This document shows, piece by piece, positions 16,471-25,498 of a DNA stretch of 64,000 bases (the first letter of the stretch is position 1; each line of letters starts with the position of its first letter). The translations under genes were made by a program, and so were the position numbers. Source of the stretch: Albimonas marina (GTDB taxonomy: Bacteria; Pseudomonadota; Alphaproteobacteria; Rhodobacterales; Rhodobacteraceae); the NCBI RefSeq assembly GCF_029223255.1, contig NZ_JARHUC010000005.1, positions 354,340-418,339 on the forward strand, in the 5' to 3' direction. The notes under the pieces were generated by a model, which did not search any database, was not told the DNA's origin, and saw nothing but the letters and a program-made list of their open reading frames with translations.

Positions 16471-18221
16471 CCGAGCCCCGGGACCTGAACGACCCCGCCC
16501 TGCGCGACCGCGCCGTCGCCGCCGCCCGCGGCGACGCGCCCTTCGACCTGCTGATCCGCGGCGGCCTCGTCGCCGACGTCGCGATGCAGGAGGTCCGCCC
16601 CGCCGACATCGGCATCACCGGCCCCCTCATCGCCTCCGTCCACGCCCCCGGCGCCCGCACGGACGCGGCCGAGACGCTGGACGCCGCCGGCCTCACCATC
16701 GCCCCCGGCCTGATCGACGCGCACATGCATGTCGAGAGCTCGATGGTCACGCCGGCCGTCTACGCCGCCGCCGTCCTGCCCCGCGGCACCACCACCGTCG
16801 TCTGGGACCCGCACGAGTTCGGCAACGTCGCCGGCATACCCGGCGTCGACTGGGCGCTGGCCGAGGCCGCCCGCTCCCCCCTGCGCATCCTCCCCCTCGC
16901 GCCCTCCTGCGTCCCCTCCGCCCCCGGCTACGAGACCGCCGGCGCCGACTTCGGCCCGGCGGAGATCGAGGCCCTCCTCGCCCGCCCCGGCATCCACGGC
17001 CTCGCCGAGGTCATGGACATGGAGGCCGTCACCTCCCGCGCGCCCCGCATGCGCGGCATCGTCCAGGCCGGCCTCGCGTCGGGCAAACCCGTCTGCGGCC
17101 ATGCCCGCGGCCTGACCGGCGCGGCGCTGCAGGCCTACGCCGCCGCCGGCGTGACCTCGGACCACGAGCTGACCTCCGCCGAGGACCTCCTGGAAAAGCT
17201 CCGCGCGGGCCTGTGGATCGAGCTTCGCGGCTCCCACCCCCACCTGCTGCCCGAGATCGCGCAGGCGCTGGCCGCGCTGCCCGCCTGCCCGCCCACGCTG
17301 ACGCTCTGCACCGACGACGTCTTCCCCGACGACCTGCTGGAGACGGGCGGCCTCGACGCCCTGCTCCGCCGCCTGGTGGCCGAGGGCCTGCCGCCGCTCC
17401 GCGCCCTCCAGGCCGCCACCTTCAACGCCGCCCAGCGCCTGAACCGCCCCGACCTCGGCCTGGTGGCCCCCGGCCGCCGCGCCGACCTCGCCCTGTTCCG
17501 CGACCTGACGTCCTTCGAGGCCGCCCACGTCCTGCGCGACGGCCGCCCCCCGGCCGCCCCCGAGGCCGCCCCGCGCCCCGACTTCGGCGCCCCCAGCCTC
17601 CCCCGCTTCACCCCGGCGGACTTCGAGACCCCGGCCGCCGGCCCCAGCGCCCGCATCGCCGCCATCGACCGCCCCCGCTTCACCCAGTGGTCCGAGCGGG
17701 AGGTCCCGGTCGCCGACGGCCGCCTCGCGCCCCCGCCCGACGTGACCCGCATCGCGGTGATCCACCGGCACGGCCGGGCGCCCGCGACCCCGCGCGTCGG
17801 CTTCCTCACCAACTGGGGATCCTGGCGCGGCGCCTTCGCCACCACCGTCAGCCACGACAGCCACAACCTGACCGTCTTCGGCCACGACCCGCGCGACCTC
17901 GCCGCCGCCGCCAACGCGCTGATCGAAGCCGGAGGCGGCATGGCCGTCGCCCAGGGAGGCAAGGTCACCGCCCTCCTGCCCCTCCCCGTCGCGGGCCTCG
18001 TCTCCGACGCCCCGCTTGCGGAGGTCGCCAAGGCCTTCCGGCAGGTGCGCGAGGCGATGGACGCCGTGGTCGACTGGCAGCCGCCCTACCTGGTCTTCAA
18101 GGCCCTGGTCGGCGCCACGCTCGCCTGCAACGCCGGCCCCCACCAGACGGACATGGGCGTCGCGGACCCGCATGGCGGCCGCCTGCTGACCTCGCCGATC
18201 CTGGAAGACGGCCTGGCGTAG
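16467..18221 (+). CDS. ade: Adenine deaminase
   Basis: This 584-residue metal-dependent amidohydrolase converts adenine to hypoxanthine and ammonia. The metal motif DAHMHVESSM and the segment TTTVVWDPHEFGNV are characteristic of the AdeC-type family, as is GHARGLTGAALQAYAAAGVTSDHE with its second-half histidines. The C-terminal adenine deaminase domain (from about residue 400) includes GFLTNWGSWRGAFATTVSHDSHN and a TDMGVADPHGG tail. Length fits the family (about 570-600). The start is fixed by the ATGA overlap with the nucleoside hydrolase, which would supply adenine from adenosine. Confidence 0.92.
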   Translation: MTEPRDLNDPALRDRAVAAARGDAPFDLLIRGGLVADVAMQEVRPADIGITGPLIASVHAPGARTDAAETLDAAGLTIAPGLIDAHMHVESSMVTPAVYAAAVLPRGTTTVVWDPHEFGNVAGIPGVDWALAEAARSPLRILPLAPSCVPSAPGYETAGADFGPAEIEALLARPGIHGLAEVMDMEAVTSRAPRMRGIVQAGLASGKPVCGHARGLTGAALQAYAAAGVTSDHELTSAEDLLEKLRAGLWIELRGSHPHLLPEIAQALAALPACPPTLTLCTDDVFPDDLLETGGLDALLRRLVAEGLPPLRALQAATFNAAQRLNRPDLGLVAPGRRADLALFRDLTSFEAAHVLRDGRPPAAPEAAPRPDFGAPSLPRFTPADFETPAAGPSARIAAIDRPRFTQWSEREVPVADGRLAPPPDVTRIAVIHRHGRAPATPRVGFLTNWGSWRGAFATTVSHDSHNLTVFGHDPRDLAAAANALIEAGGGMAVAQGGKVTALLPLPVAGLVSDAPLAEVAKAFRQVREAMDAVVDWQPPYLVFKALVGATLACNAGPHQTDMGVADPHGGRLLTSPILEDGLA

Positions 18222-18240
18222 GGCGCGCCCGCCGCAAGAG

Positions 18241-18261
18241 GCCCCGGGTCAAGCCCGGGGC
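18241..18261. repeat. GGCCCCGG-type palindrome between convergent genes
   Basis: A perfect 8-bp stem GCCCCGGG/CCCGGGGC with loop TCAAG. Similar palindromes occur at 53802-53824 and 53876-53896. Its place between two convergent genes would suit a bidirectional terminator, but there is no T tract. Confidence 0.6.
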
Positions 18262-18382
18262 GCCCCCGGCCGGCCCACGCCGCGCCCCGCCGTCGACGGG
18301 GACGCAGGGCGGGGCGGTCGCGGCCGCGCAGCGGACGCGCCGGGGCGCCTGCGTCCCGGGCCGGAGTCCCGGACGCGAGGCC

Positions 18383-19600
18383 TCAGCCCAGCGCCTTCCG
18401 CGCCGCCTCCGCCCACCAGGCCACCCCGGTGGGGATCGCCTCGTCGCAGAAGTCGTAGCCGGTGTTGTGGTGCAGGGCCCCGTCGCGCGCAGGCCCGTTC
18501 CCCAGCCAGACGTAGCACCCCGGCGCCGCCTGCCCGAAGAAGGCGAAATCGTCCCCGGCGGTCGAAGGCGGGAAGGCCCGCCGCACGCCGCCCGTCCCCA
18601 CGACCTCGGCCGCCGCCGCGGCCACCTCGGTCGCCGCCGGATCGTTCACCACCGGCGGGATGCGCCGGATGAACTCGTAGTCCGCGGCGATCCCGTAGGC
18701 CGCGGCCACCCCCGCCGCCAGCCGCCCGATCTCCGCCTCCAGCTGGTCGCGCACCTCCGGCGTATAGGCCCGCGCCGTGCCGCCGATCTTCACCTCGTCC
18801 GGGATCACGTTCAGCGCCCGCGGGTCCCCCGCCTGCACCGAGCAGGCCGAGACCACCGCCGGCTGCAGCGGGTCCACCACCCGGCCCACGATGCTCTGCA
18901 GCCCGCTCAGGAACGCCCCCAGCGCCGTCACCGGATCGCGCCCCAGGTGCGGCTTCGCCCCGTGGGTCCCCACGCCCCGCAGCGCGACCCGCCAGGAATC
19001 CGAGGACGCCAGCTGCGGCCCCGCCGCCACCGCCATCTCGTCGGGCGCGAGGCCGGGCATGTTGTGCAGGCCGAAGACCATGTCGCAGGGGAAGCGCTCG
19101 AACAGCCCCTCCTCGACCATCTTCTTCGCGCCGCCGCGGCCCTCCTCAGCGGGCTGGAAGATGAAGTGGACCGTGCCGGCGGGCGGATCGGCGGCCAGAA
19201 GCTCGGCCGCGCCCAGCAGCATCACCGTGTGCCCGTCATGCCCGCAAGCGTGCATCTTGCCTGGCTCGGTCGAGGCCCAGGGCCGCACGTCCGGCCCCAC
19301 CGCCTCGGGCATCGCCAGCGCGTCCATGTCGGCGCGCAGCCCCACGGCGCGGGTGCCGCCCGGGCCCTTGGCGGCCCCCCGCAGCGTGCCCACCACGCCG
19401 GTCCCCGCGATCCCCTCGGTCACCTCCAGCCCCAGCGCCCGCAGCCGCTCGGCCACGATCGCGGCGGTGCGATGCTCCTCGAACCCCAGCTCGGGGTGGG
19501 CGTGCAGGTCGCGGCGCAGGGCGACGAGGTCGGCGAGCCGCTCGGGCGAGAGCGCGCGGGCCGGATCGGAGGCGGGGGGGAGTGGCTGGTCCATGGCCAT
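18383..19600 (-). CDS. M20-family amidohydrolase (hippurate hydrolase type)
   Basis: The 405-residue protein belongs to the M20D amidohydrolases, which cleave N-acyl amino acids and similar amides with two metal ions. Seen are LRRDLHAHPELGFEEHRTA near the N-terminus, the metal ligands in KMHACGHDGHTVMLLGAA and FQPAEEGRGGAKKMVEEG with the catalytic Glu pair. HNMPG, the dimerisation-domain SSDSWRVALRGVGTHGA and C-terminal HHNTGYDF follow. It is on the opposite strand inside the purine region. Its start (19600, or 19594) is divergent from the phosphoribosyltransferase by only 66 bp, so shared control is possible. No clear ribosome binding site; substrate unknown. Confidence 0.88.
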   Translation of the reverse strand: MAMDQPLPPASDPARALSPERLADLVALRRDLHAHPELGFEEHRTAAIVAERLRALGLEVTEGIAGTGVVGTLRGAAKGPGGTRAVGLRADMDALAMPEAVGPDVRPWASTEPGKMHACGHDGHTVMLLGAAELLAADPPAGTVHFIFQPAEEGRGGAKKMVEEGLFERFPCDMVFGLHNMPGLAPDEMAVAAGPQLASSDSWRVALRGVGTHGAKPHLGRDPVTALGAFLSGLQSIVGRVVDPLQPAVVSACSVQAGDPRALNVIPDEVKIGGTARAYTPEVRDQLEAEIGRLAAGVAAAYGIAADYEFIRRIPPVVNDPAATEVAAAAAEVVGTGGVRRAFPPSTAGDDFAFFGQAAPGCYVWLGNGPARDGALHHNTGYDFCDEAIPTGVAWWAEAARKALG

Positions 19601-19666
19601 GATGCTAAACCTGCGCGCCCGGCGGATGAAGGCCCCGGATGCGCAGATCTGGATGACGTGCCGCCC

Positions 19667-20392
19667 ATGACCCCGCTCGACTTCTGGCAGGCGATCGAAC
19701 CCGCCGACGCCGCCCTCTCGCCCCCCTGGCGCGACCGCTTCCCCGCCCGCCTGCCGGACGGGCGCATCCTGTTCCTGCCGATCCGGCCGCTGGCGGGCAC
19801 GCGCAACGGCATCGCCTCGCTGATCCTCAACCAGGCGAGCTTCGCGGTGGAGGCGGCGCTGGCCGACGCGCTGGCCGAGCTCCTGCGCCCCTCGGAGCCC
19901 GAGATCGTGGCCGGCCTGCCCACCCTGGGCCTGCCGCTGGCCCGCGCGGTGGCCGAGCGGCTGGGCCACGCCCGCTACGCCCCCTTCGGCACCTCGCGCA
20001 AGTTCTGGTACGAGGAGGCGCTGTCCACGCCGCTCAGCTCGATCACCAGCCCGGGCGGCACGAAGCGCCTCTACATCGACCCGCGCCTGACGCCGCTGCT
20101 GAAGGGGCGACGGGTGGCGCTGATCGACGACGTGATCTCGTCGGGCGCCTCGATCGCCGCGGGCCTGCGCCTGCTGGCCGCCATCGAGGTCGAGCCCGTG
20201 GCCATCGGCTGCGCCATGCTCCAGACCGAGCGCTGGCGCGCCCCCCTCTCCGACGCATTCCCCTTCGCCCCCGGCCGCACCCACCGCGTCCTGACCACGC
20301 CCCTGCTGGCGCATGCGCCCGAGGGGGCCGAGGGCTGGATCCCCTCCCCCTCGCCCGAGCCGACCCCCATCGAGGAGACCCCCGCCCCGTGA
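19667..20392 (+). CDS. Phosphoribosyltransferase (purine salvage type)
   Basis: This 241-residue type I phosphoribosyltransferase carries the PRPP-binding motif RVALIDDVISSGASI near residues 146-160. GTSRKFWYEE and a flexible loop precede it. It would join a purine base to PRPP to form a nucleotide. The protein is longer than typical APRT (about 180), with an N-terminal extension of about 50 residues and a proline-rich tail. Its stop overlaps the ribokinase start as GTGA, which links the two tightly. Base specificity (adenine, hypoxanthine or xanthine) cannot be read from sequence. Confidence 0.82.
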   Translation: MTPLDFWQAIEPADAALSPPWRDRFPARLPDGRILFLPIRPLAGTRNGIASLILNQASFAVEAALADALAELLRPSEPEIVAGLPTLGLPLARAVAERLGHARYAPFGTSRKFWYEEALSTPLSSITSPGGTKRLYIDPRLTPLLKGRRVALIDDVISSGASIAAGLRLLAAIEVEPVAIGCAMLQTERWRAPLSDAFPFAPGRTHRVLTTPLLAHAPEGAEGWIPSPSPEPTPIEETPAP

Positions 20393-21336
20393 CCGCCGTC
20401 CCTTCCGCCCGCCAGGGCGTCGTCGCCGTGCTGGGCATCTTCGCCCGCGACATCACCTGCCTCGCCCCCCGCCAGCCGAAGATGGGCGAGACCCTGCTGG
20501 CCGACGGCGTCTACGAGGGGCCGGGGGGCAAGGGCTCGAACCAGGCGGTGGCCGCCGGGCGGCTGGGCGCGAAGGCGCGCCTGATCACCCGTCTCGGCCG
20601 CGACGCCGGCGCGGCGCTCGCCCGCGCCACCTGGGCCGAGGCCGGGGTCGAGCCCTTCGTGACCGAGTCCGCGACCCAGCCCACCGGCTCCGCCCTGATC
20701 CTGGTCGAGCGCGAGACCGGCCGGAACGCCATCGCGGTGCATCCCGGCGCGGCGGCCGAGCTCTCCCCCGCCGACGTCGAGGCCCATGCCGGCGCCATCG
20801 AGGGGGCGGCGGCGTTCCTCACCCAGCTCGAGCAGCCCCTCCCCGCCGCCCGGCGGGCGCTGGAGATCGCGCGGGCCGCGGGCACGGCCACGATCCTCAA
20901 CCCCGCCCCCGCCGCGCATCTGCCCGCCGAGCTGCTGGCGCTGTGCGACCACCTCACCCCCAACGAGCCGGAGGCCGAGGCGCTGACCGGCCTCTCGGTC
21001 GCGAGCGAGGAGGACGCCCGCGCCGCCGCCCGCGCCCTGCGGGCGATGGGCGTGGGCACGGTGGTGCTGACGATGGGCGGGCGCGGGGCGCTGCTGTGCG
21101 ACGCCTCGGGCGAGCATCGCCTGCCCGCGCTCGGCCGCGGGCCGGTGGTGGACACGGTCGGGGCCGGCGACGTCTTCGCCGGCGCCTACGCCACCGCGCT
21201 GGCCGAGGGGCGTTCGCCGCGCGAGGCGGTGCGCTTCGCCAACGCCGCCGCCGGCATCTCCGTCACCCGCCCCGGCGCCGCCGCCTCCGCCCCCTGGCGC
21301 GCCGAGGTCGAGGAAGCGCTGGCCGGCGCAAGCTGA
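20389..21336 (+). CDS. rbsK: Ribokinase-like PfkB-family sugar kinase
   Basis: The 315-residue kinase has the N-terminal PfkB signature region GPGGKGSNQAVAAGRLGA and the C-terminal signature DTVGAGDVFAGAYATAL with its catalytic Asp. NPAPA and TPNEPEAEALTG are characteristic of ribokinase. It should phosphorylate ribose released by the nucleoside hydrolase to ribose 5-phosphate, feeding the pentose phosphate pathway or PRPP synthesis. The GTG start is fixed by the overlap with the phosphoribosyltransferase stop. The symbol is given on family grounds and operon context. Confidence 0.85.
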   Translation: MTAVPSARQGVVAVLGIFARDITCLAPRQPKMGETLLADGVYEGPGGKGSNQAVAAGRLGAKARLITRLGRDAGAALARATWAEAGVEPFVTESATQPTGSALILVERETGRNAIAVHPGAAAELSPADVEAHAGAIEGAAAFLTQLEQPLPAARRALEIARAAGTATILNPAPAAHLPAELLALCDHLTPNEPEAEALTGLSVASEEDARAAARALRAMGVGTVVLTMGGRGALLCDASGEHRLPALGRGPVVDTVGAGDVFAGAYATALAEGRSPREAVRFANAAAGISVTRPGAAASAPWRAEVEEALAGAS

Positions 21337-21477
21337 CCCACCGCCGACCGCGCCCGTCCGCGCCGCCGACCGCCCCAAGGCCCTGTGGGCGCCCCGTGCT
21401 CGACCCCGGGCCTCCTGCGCCGGAATTCCGGGCCATGGTTGGGGGGCCGGGCGCGACGCCGCCCGCCGGCCCCGGCC

Positions 21478-21497
21478 GAGTTGACAGCTGTCAACTC
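21478..21497. repeat. 20-bp perfect palindrome over the hmuV stop codon
   Basis: GAGTTGACAGCTGTCAACTC reads identically on both strands and contains the hmuV stop (21491-21493). It could be an operator or part of a terminator between the convergent rbsK and hmuV. There is no loop and no T tract. Confidence 0.6.
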
Positions 21498-22312
21498 GCT
21501 CCCAGCCCGCGGCCCGTCGCCAGCGCCGTGAAGTCCGGCGCGATGGCGGTTCCGCCCCGCGGGCCGACGCCGACCGCGATGGGCAGGCCGTAGACCTCGC
21601 CCAGACGCTCGGCGATCAGCACCTCGGCGGGCGGGCCCACGGCGATCAGCCGCCCGCCCGCCAGCAGCGCCACCCGGTCGGCGAAGGCGGCGGCGAGGTT
21701 GAGGTCGTGCAGCACCGCCAGCACCCCGGTCCCCGCGTCCCGCACCCGGCGCGCGGCCTGCATCGCCTCCGCCTGGCGGGCGAGGTCGAGGCTCGCCGTC
21801 GGCTCGTCCAGCAGCAGGTAGCGCCCGCCTTGCACCGGGTCCTCGGCCCGCCCGCAGGCGATCTGCACCAGCGCGCGCGCCAGGTGCGCCCGCGCCCGCT
21901 CGCCCCCCGAGAGCGCCGTGGCGGGGCGCCCGGCGAGCGCCGCGAGCCCCGTCGCCGCCAGCGCCCGCTCGACCATCGCCGCGGCCTCCGCCGGCCGGGG
22001 ACGGCGCGACACGAGCCCCAGCGCCGCCAGCTCCCGCGCGGTGAAGGGCGCGGCGAGGGCCGGCGCCTGCTCCAGCACCGCCCGGCGCACGGCCAGCGCG
22101 TGGGGCGAGAGGGCGGCGGCCGGGGCGCCGTCGAGGCGCACCTCGCCCCCCGCGGGCGTCAGATCGCCGGCGAGCGCGGCGAGCAGCGTCGACTTCCCCG
22201 CGCCGTTGGGTCCGCACACGGCCAGCACCTCGCCGGGAGCGAGCGCCAGCGAGACGCGCGACAGCGTCTCCCGCGCGCCGCGGCGGACGGTGAGGGAGAC
22301 GGCCTCAAGCAT
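21491..22312 (-). CDS. hmuV: Heme ABC transporter ATP-binding protein (HmuV)
   Basis: This 273-residue ATPase powers heme import with HmuU. Walker A is GPNGAGKSTLLAAL, the signature LSGGERARAHLARAL, Walker B YLLLDEPTASLD and the H-loop LHDLN. The wide insert QIACGRAEDPVQGGRY before Walker B is typical of HmuV proteins. It is the last gene of the hmuRSTUV unit and overlaps hmuU by 8 bp. Confidence 0.92.
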   Translation of the reverse strand: MLEAVSLTVRRGARETLSRVSLALAPGEVLAVCGPNGAGKSTLLAALAGDLTPAGGEVRLDGAPAAALSPHALAVRRAVLEQAPALAAPFTARELAALGLVSRRPRPAEAAAMVERALAATGLAALAGRPATALSGGERARAHLARALVQIACGRAEDPVQGGRYLLLDEPTASLDLARQAEAMQAARRVRDAGTGVLAVLHDLNLAAAFADRVALLAGGRLIAVGPPAEVLIAERLGEVYGLPIAVGVGPRGGTAIAPDFTALATGRGLGAS

Positions 22313-23381
22313 CGGACCTCCGCAGGCGGGACATCAGCAGCCACAGGAAGAACGGCCCGCCGATCAGCGAGGTGGCGATGCCGATGGGCGGCTCGGCCGG
22401 GGGCACGGCGGTGCGCACGGCGAGATCGGCGGCCAGCGTCAGGGCGACGCCGGCCAGCGTCGCCGCGGGCAGCACGAGGCGATGGCCCGGCCCGACCAGC
22501 AGCCGCGCCAGGTGCGGCGCGCAGAGGCCGATGAACCCGATCGGCCCCGCGAAGGCGGTGACGGCCCCCACCGCCAGCGCCGACCAGGCGGCGGCGGCGA
22601 ACTTGGCGCGCTCGACGTCGAGGCCCGCGTGGAAGGCCGCCCGCTCGCCCAGCTGCAGCAGGTCCAGCGCCCGGCCCATGCGCATCAGGGCGAGCCCCGC
22701 GGCCAGGGCCGCGCCGCCGGCCAGGGCGACCGCCGCGGGGCTCGCCGCGCCGAGGCCGCCCATGGTCCAGAAGGTCAGCTCGCGCAGCTGCTGGTCGTCG
22801 GCGGCGAAGATCATCGCGCCCACGCCCGCCATGGCGATGGCGTTGGCGGCGACGCCCGCGAGGATCAGCGTGGCGACCGAGGTCTCGCCCGCCCGCCGGG
22901 AGACGCCGAAGACGAAGGCGGTGACGGCGGCGGCGCCCAGGAAGGCCGCGGCCGGCAGCAGCCACAGGCCCAGCGCCGCGGGCAGCGCGGCGACCGCGCC
23001 GCCCCCGAAGACGATCACCGCCACCGCCCCGACCGAGGCGCCCCCCGCCACGCCGATCAGCTGCGGATCGGCCAACGGGTTGCGCAGCACGCCCTGCAGC
23101 GCGGTCCCGGCCAGCGCCAGCCCCGCGCCCACCGCCAGGCCCAGCGCCGCGCGCGGCGCCCGGATCTGGAGGAGGATCGCCTCGGTCGCGCGGTCGGCCT
23201 CGCCGCGCAGGGTCGCGACGATGTCCGACAGGGGGATGTGGACGGGGCCGTAGATCAGCTCGGCCAGCAGCGCGGCGGCCGCGGCCAGCGCCAGCGCCGC
23301 GAGGGCCAGCGCCGGACGCAGCTCCGCCCAGGCGGCGCCGGAGGCCGCGCGGGCCTCGCTCCCGGCGCCGGCGAGGCTCAC
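22305..23381 (-). CDS. hmuU: Heme ABC transporter permease (HmuU)
   Basis: The 358-residue FecCD-family permease forms the inner-membrane channel for heme. Around ten hydrophobic segments are visible. Conserved patterns include IRAPRAALGLAVGAGLALAG, QGVLRNPLADPQLIGVAGGA and GFIGLCAPHLARLLVGPGHR. Length and motifs match HmuU/BtuC-type permeases. The start overlaps the hmuT stop as ATGA. Confidence 0.92.
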   Translation of the reverse strand: MSLAGAGSEARAASGAAWAELRPALALAALALAAAAALLAELIYGPVHIPLSDIVATLRGEADRATEAILLQIRAPRAALGLAVGAGLALAGTALQGVLRNPLADPQLIGVAGGASVGAVAVIVFGGGAVAALPAALGLWLLPAAAFLGAAAVTAFVFGVSRRAGETSVATLILAGVAANAIAMAGVGAMIFAADDQQLRELTFWTMGGLGAASPAAVALAGGAALAAGLALMRMGRALDLLQLGERAAFHAGLDVERAKFAAAAWSALAVGAVTAFAGPIGFIGLCAPHLARLLVGPGHRLVLPAATLAGVALTLAADLAVRTAVPPAEPPIGIATSLIGGPFFLWLLMSRLRRSDA

Positions 23382-24268
23382 CCGTCGCCCTCCAGCACGA
23401 TCCCCGCGCCGGGGTGCAGGGCGCGGGCCAGCTCGGCGATGGCCTCGGGCGTGCGGGGGCCGAGGCCCAGCAGCTTCAGCCCGTCCATCGCCAGCAGCCG
23501 CCCGGCGGCGCCGGCGGGTGTGGCCGCGATCTCGGGCCGTGAGAGCAGCGCCTCGCGCCCGCCCATCATGCCCAGGGCGTGGTCGGGAACCAGCAACGCC
23601 TCGGGCGCCGCGGCGATGGCGGCCTCGGCCGAGAGCGGGCGATAGCCCGCGTAGCCCGTCACCGCGTTGCGCCCGCGGGCGAGCCCCACGATCGCGTCCG
23701 CCGCGGTCCCGGTCCCCGAGACCAGCGGCGCGCCGCGCCCCGCCGCCAGCAGGATCATCACCGAGGGGCGCGTCTCGACCCCCGACAGCGCGTCCTCGAG
23801 CGCGGCCATGCGGGCGCGGAACGCCCCGGCCAGCGCCTCGGCCTCGCGCCCCAGCGCCCGGCCCATGAAGGCGATCTTGGCGGGGATCACCGAGACGTCC
23901 TTGCCCTCGGGCGCGATCTCGACCCGCACGCCGGCGGCCCGCAGACGCTCCAGCGTCGGCGGCGGGCCGGCGTCGGCCGAGGCGATCACCGCGTCGGGCG
24001 CCAGCGCCAGGATCCCCTCGGGCGCGAGCTGGCGCAGGTAGCCGATCTTGGGCAGCGGGCCCGTCGCCTCGGGGAACATCGAGGTGGTGTCGACGGCGAC
24101 GATCCGCTCGCCCGCGCCCAGGGCGAAGGCGATCTCGGTCAGGTCGCCGCCGGCGATCACCAGCCGGTCGGGGGCGTGCGCCGCGGCGCTCCGCCCCAGC
24201 GCCAGGGACAGCGCGCCGCCCGCGCCCAGCGCGAGCCAGGCGCGGCGGGAGAGGGCGGCGGCGCTCAT
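23378..24268 (-). CDS. hmuT: Heme periplasmic binding protein (HmuT)
   Basis: This 296-residue class III binding protein delivers heme to HmuUV. The N-terminus LSRRAWLALGAGGALSLAL has a twin-arginine pattern, so Tat export is likely. The mature part follows the family: RLVIAGGDLTEIAFALGAGERIVAVD, GYLRQLAPEGILALAPDAVIAS and the C-terminal helix AIAELARALHPG. In HmuT proteins a Tyr/His pair binds heme iron; IGYLRQL carries a candidate Tyr. Its start overlaps the hmuS stop (ATGA). Confidence 0.9.
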   Translation of the reverse strand: MSAAALSRRAWLALGAGGALSLALGRSAAAHAPDRLVIAGGDLTEIAFALGAGERIVAVDTTSMFPEATGPLPKIGYLRQLAPEGILALAPDAVIASADAGPPPTLERLRAAGVRVEIAPEGKDVSVIPAKIAFMGRALGREAEALAGAFRARMAALEDALSGVETRPSVMILLAAGRGAPLVSGTGTAADAIVGLARGRNAVTGYAGYRPLSAEAAIAAAPEALLVPDHALGMMGGREALLSRPEIAATPAGAAGRLLAMDGLKLLGLGPRTPEAIAELARALHPGAGIVLEGDG

Positions 24269-25341
24269 GCGGGCTCCCCTTCCAGCTCGGCCAGCAGGGC
24301 GCGCCAGTCCTCGCGCTCGGGCTGGCCGGGCTTGCGCTCCCCGAAGAGCTGCACGAAGCAGACCCCGTCCTTGTCGAACAGCTCCAAGGAGGTGACGTCG
24401 CCGGTGTCGCCGGGCTTGCGCACGATCCAGGCCGAGGCGATGCGGTCCTCGCGCAGGTGCAGGTTGAAGCGCGGGTCCAGCACGTTCAGCCACGGGCCCA
24501 TCACCTTGATCGTCTTCACCGGGCCGGTGTGGATCTGCACGCAGCCGCGGTTGAAGGCGAAGACCATGATCGGCTGGCCGGTGGCCGAGGCGCGCTCGAA
24601 CACGCGGCGGCAGGCGTCGAGGGGGACGGGGCGCGCCCAGTCCTCCCCCGCCAGGCGCATCGCCTGCTCGCGCGCGACGTCATGGGCGCGCAGCATGCCG
24701 AAGAACTCGTGCGTGTCCTTCATCGCGGCCCAGTCGGCGCGCAGGGCCGCGACGTCGATCTCGGCGTCCGGGCGCGGGGCCTTCGCGGGCGGGATCGGGG
24801 CGAACTCGGCCGCGGGGGCGTCGTCCTCGGCGAAGCGCTCGATCAGGGCGGTGAAGGCCGCGGCGTCGGTGGCCTTGGTCTCGTAGATCTTGTGCATCGC
24901 CTCGCCGGCGGCGTCGAAGAACTGAAGCGAGCGGCGCGGGCCCGAGCGGGTCAGCTCCTGCACCGCGTAGGCGTATCTCCAGTTGAACAGGAACAGGCGC
25001 AGGTCGATCTCGCCCAGGAACAGGCCCACCGGCCCCTCGATCTCGGGGGCGAGGTACTGCCCGTGCTTCTCGTGCACGCAGTGGTCGGAGCGGGTCAGCG
25101 CCATCACCTCCCCCACCCCGCCGACCGCGATCAGCAGGTCGCGGAAGGCGCCCTTGTGGTCGCCGCGCGCGAGGCGGCGGGTCTCGCCGGTGGCGCGGCG
25201 GGCCTCCGACAGGGCCGCCTCGGGCACGCCCAGCCGGTCGGCCAGGTCGCGGGCCCGCGGCGGCGGGGCGTCGTCGGAAGGGGCGGGGATCGCGGCGAGA
25301 ATCGCGGCGAAGTCGAGCGGCGTCGCGGCCAGGTCGGTCAA
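24265..25341 (-). CDS. hmuS: Heme utilisation/degradation protein (HmuS)
   Basis: The protein belongs to the HmuS/ChuS family, which receives cytosolic heme and in some bacteria degrades it. It shows the internal duplication of the family: residues about 50-190 and 220-350 share patterns such as EVMALTRSDHCVHEKHG / MVFAFNRGCVQIHTGPVKTI and LFLGEIDLRLFLFNW / VLDPRFNLHLREDRIASAWIVRKP. I prefer the TTG at 25341 (358 residues), which has GCGGAGG 5-7 bases upstream and gives the usual family length. An ATG at 25425 would add 28 residues of proline-rich sequence without a ribosome binding site. Confidence 0.87.
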   Translation of the reverse strand: MTDLAATPLDFAAILAAIPAPSDDAPPPRARDLADRLGVPEAALSEARRATGETRRLARGDHKGAFRDLLIAVGGVGEVMALTRSDHCVHEKHGQYLAPEIEGPVGLFLGEIDLRLFLFNWRYAYAVQELTRSGPRRSLQFFDAAGEAMHKIYETKATDAAAFTALIERFAEDDAPAAEFAPIPPAKAPRPDAEIDVAALRADWAAMKDTHEFFGMLRAHDVAREQAMRLAGEDWARPVPLDACRRVFERASATGQPIMVFAFNRGCVQIHTGPVKTIKVMGPWLNVLDPRFNLHLREDRIASAWIVRKPGDTGDVTSLELFDKDGVCFVQLFGERKPGQPEREDWRALLAELEGEPA

Positions 25342-25498
25342 GGCAGCCTCCGCGCGCCGCAAAGGGCGCGTCCAGTCCAGCGGTGAAGGGAGTGCGCGGG
25401 GACCTGGCGGAGGCTGGGGTCGCACGTCTGTTTCAGGAATTCCCGGAATCGGCCGGCGGCGTCAAGCGCGCCGCGCCGGGACGTCGCCGGAGCGCGCA

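Noticed and set aside
17213..19666. Long plus-strand frame preceding the phosphoribosyltransferase
   Set aside because: It overlaps adenine deaminase in another frame and the amidohydrolase in antisense, and has no domain pattern.
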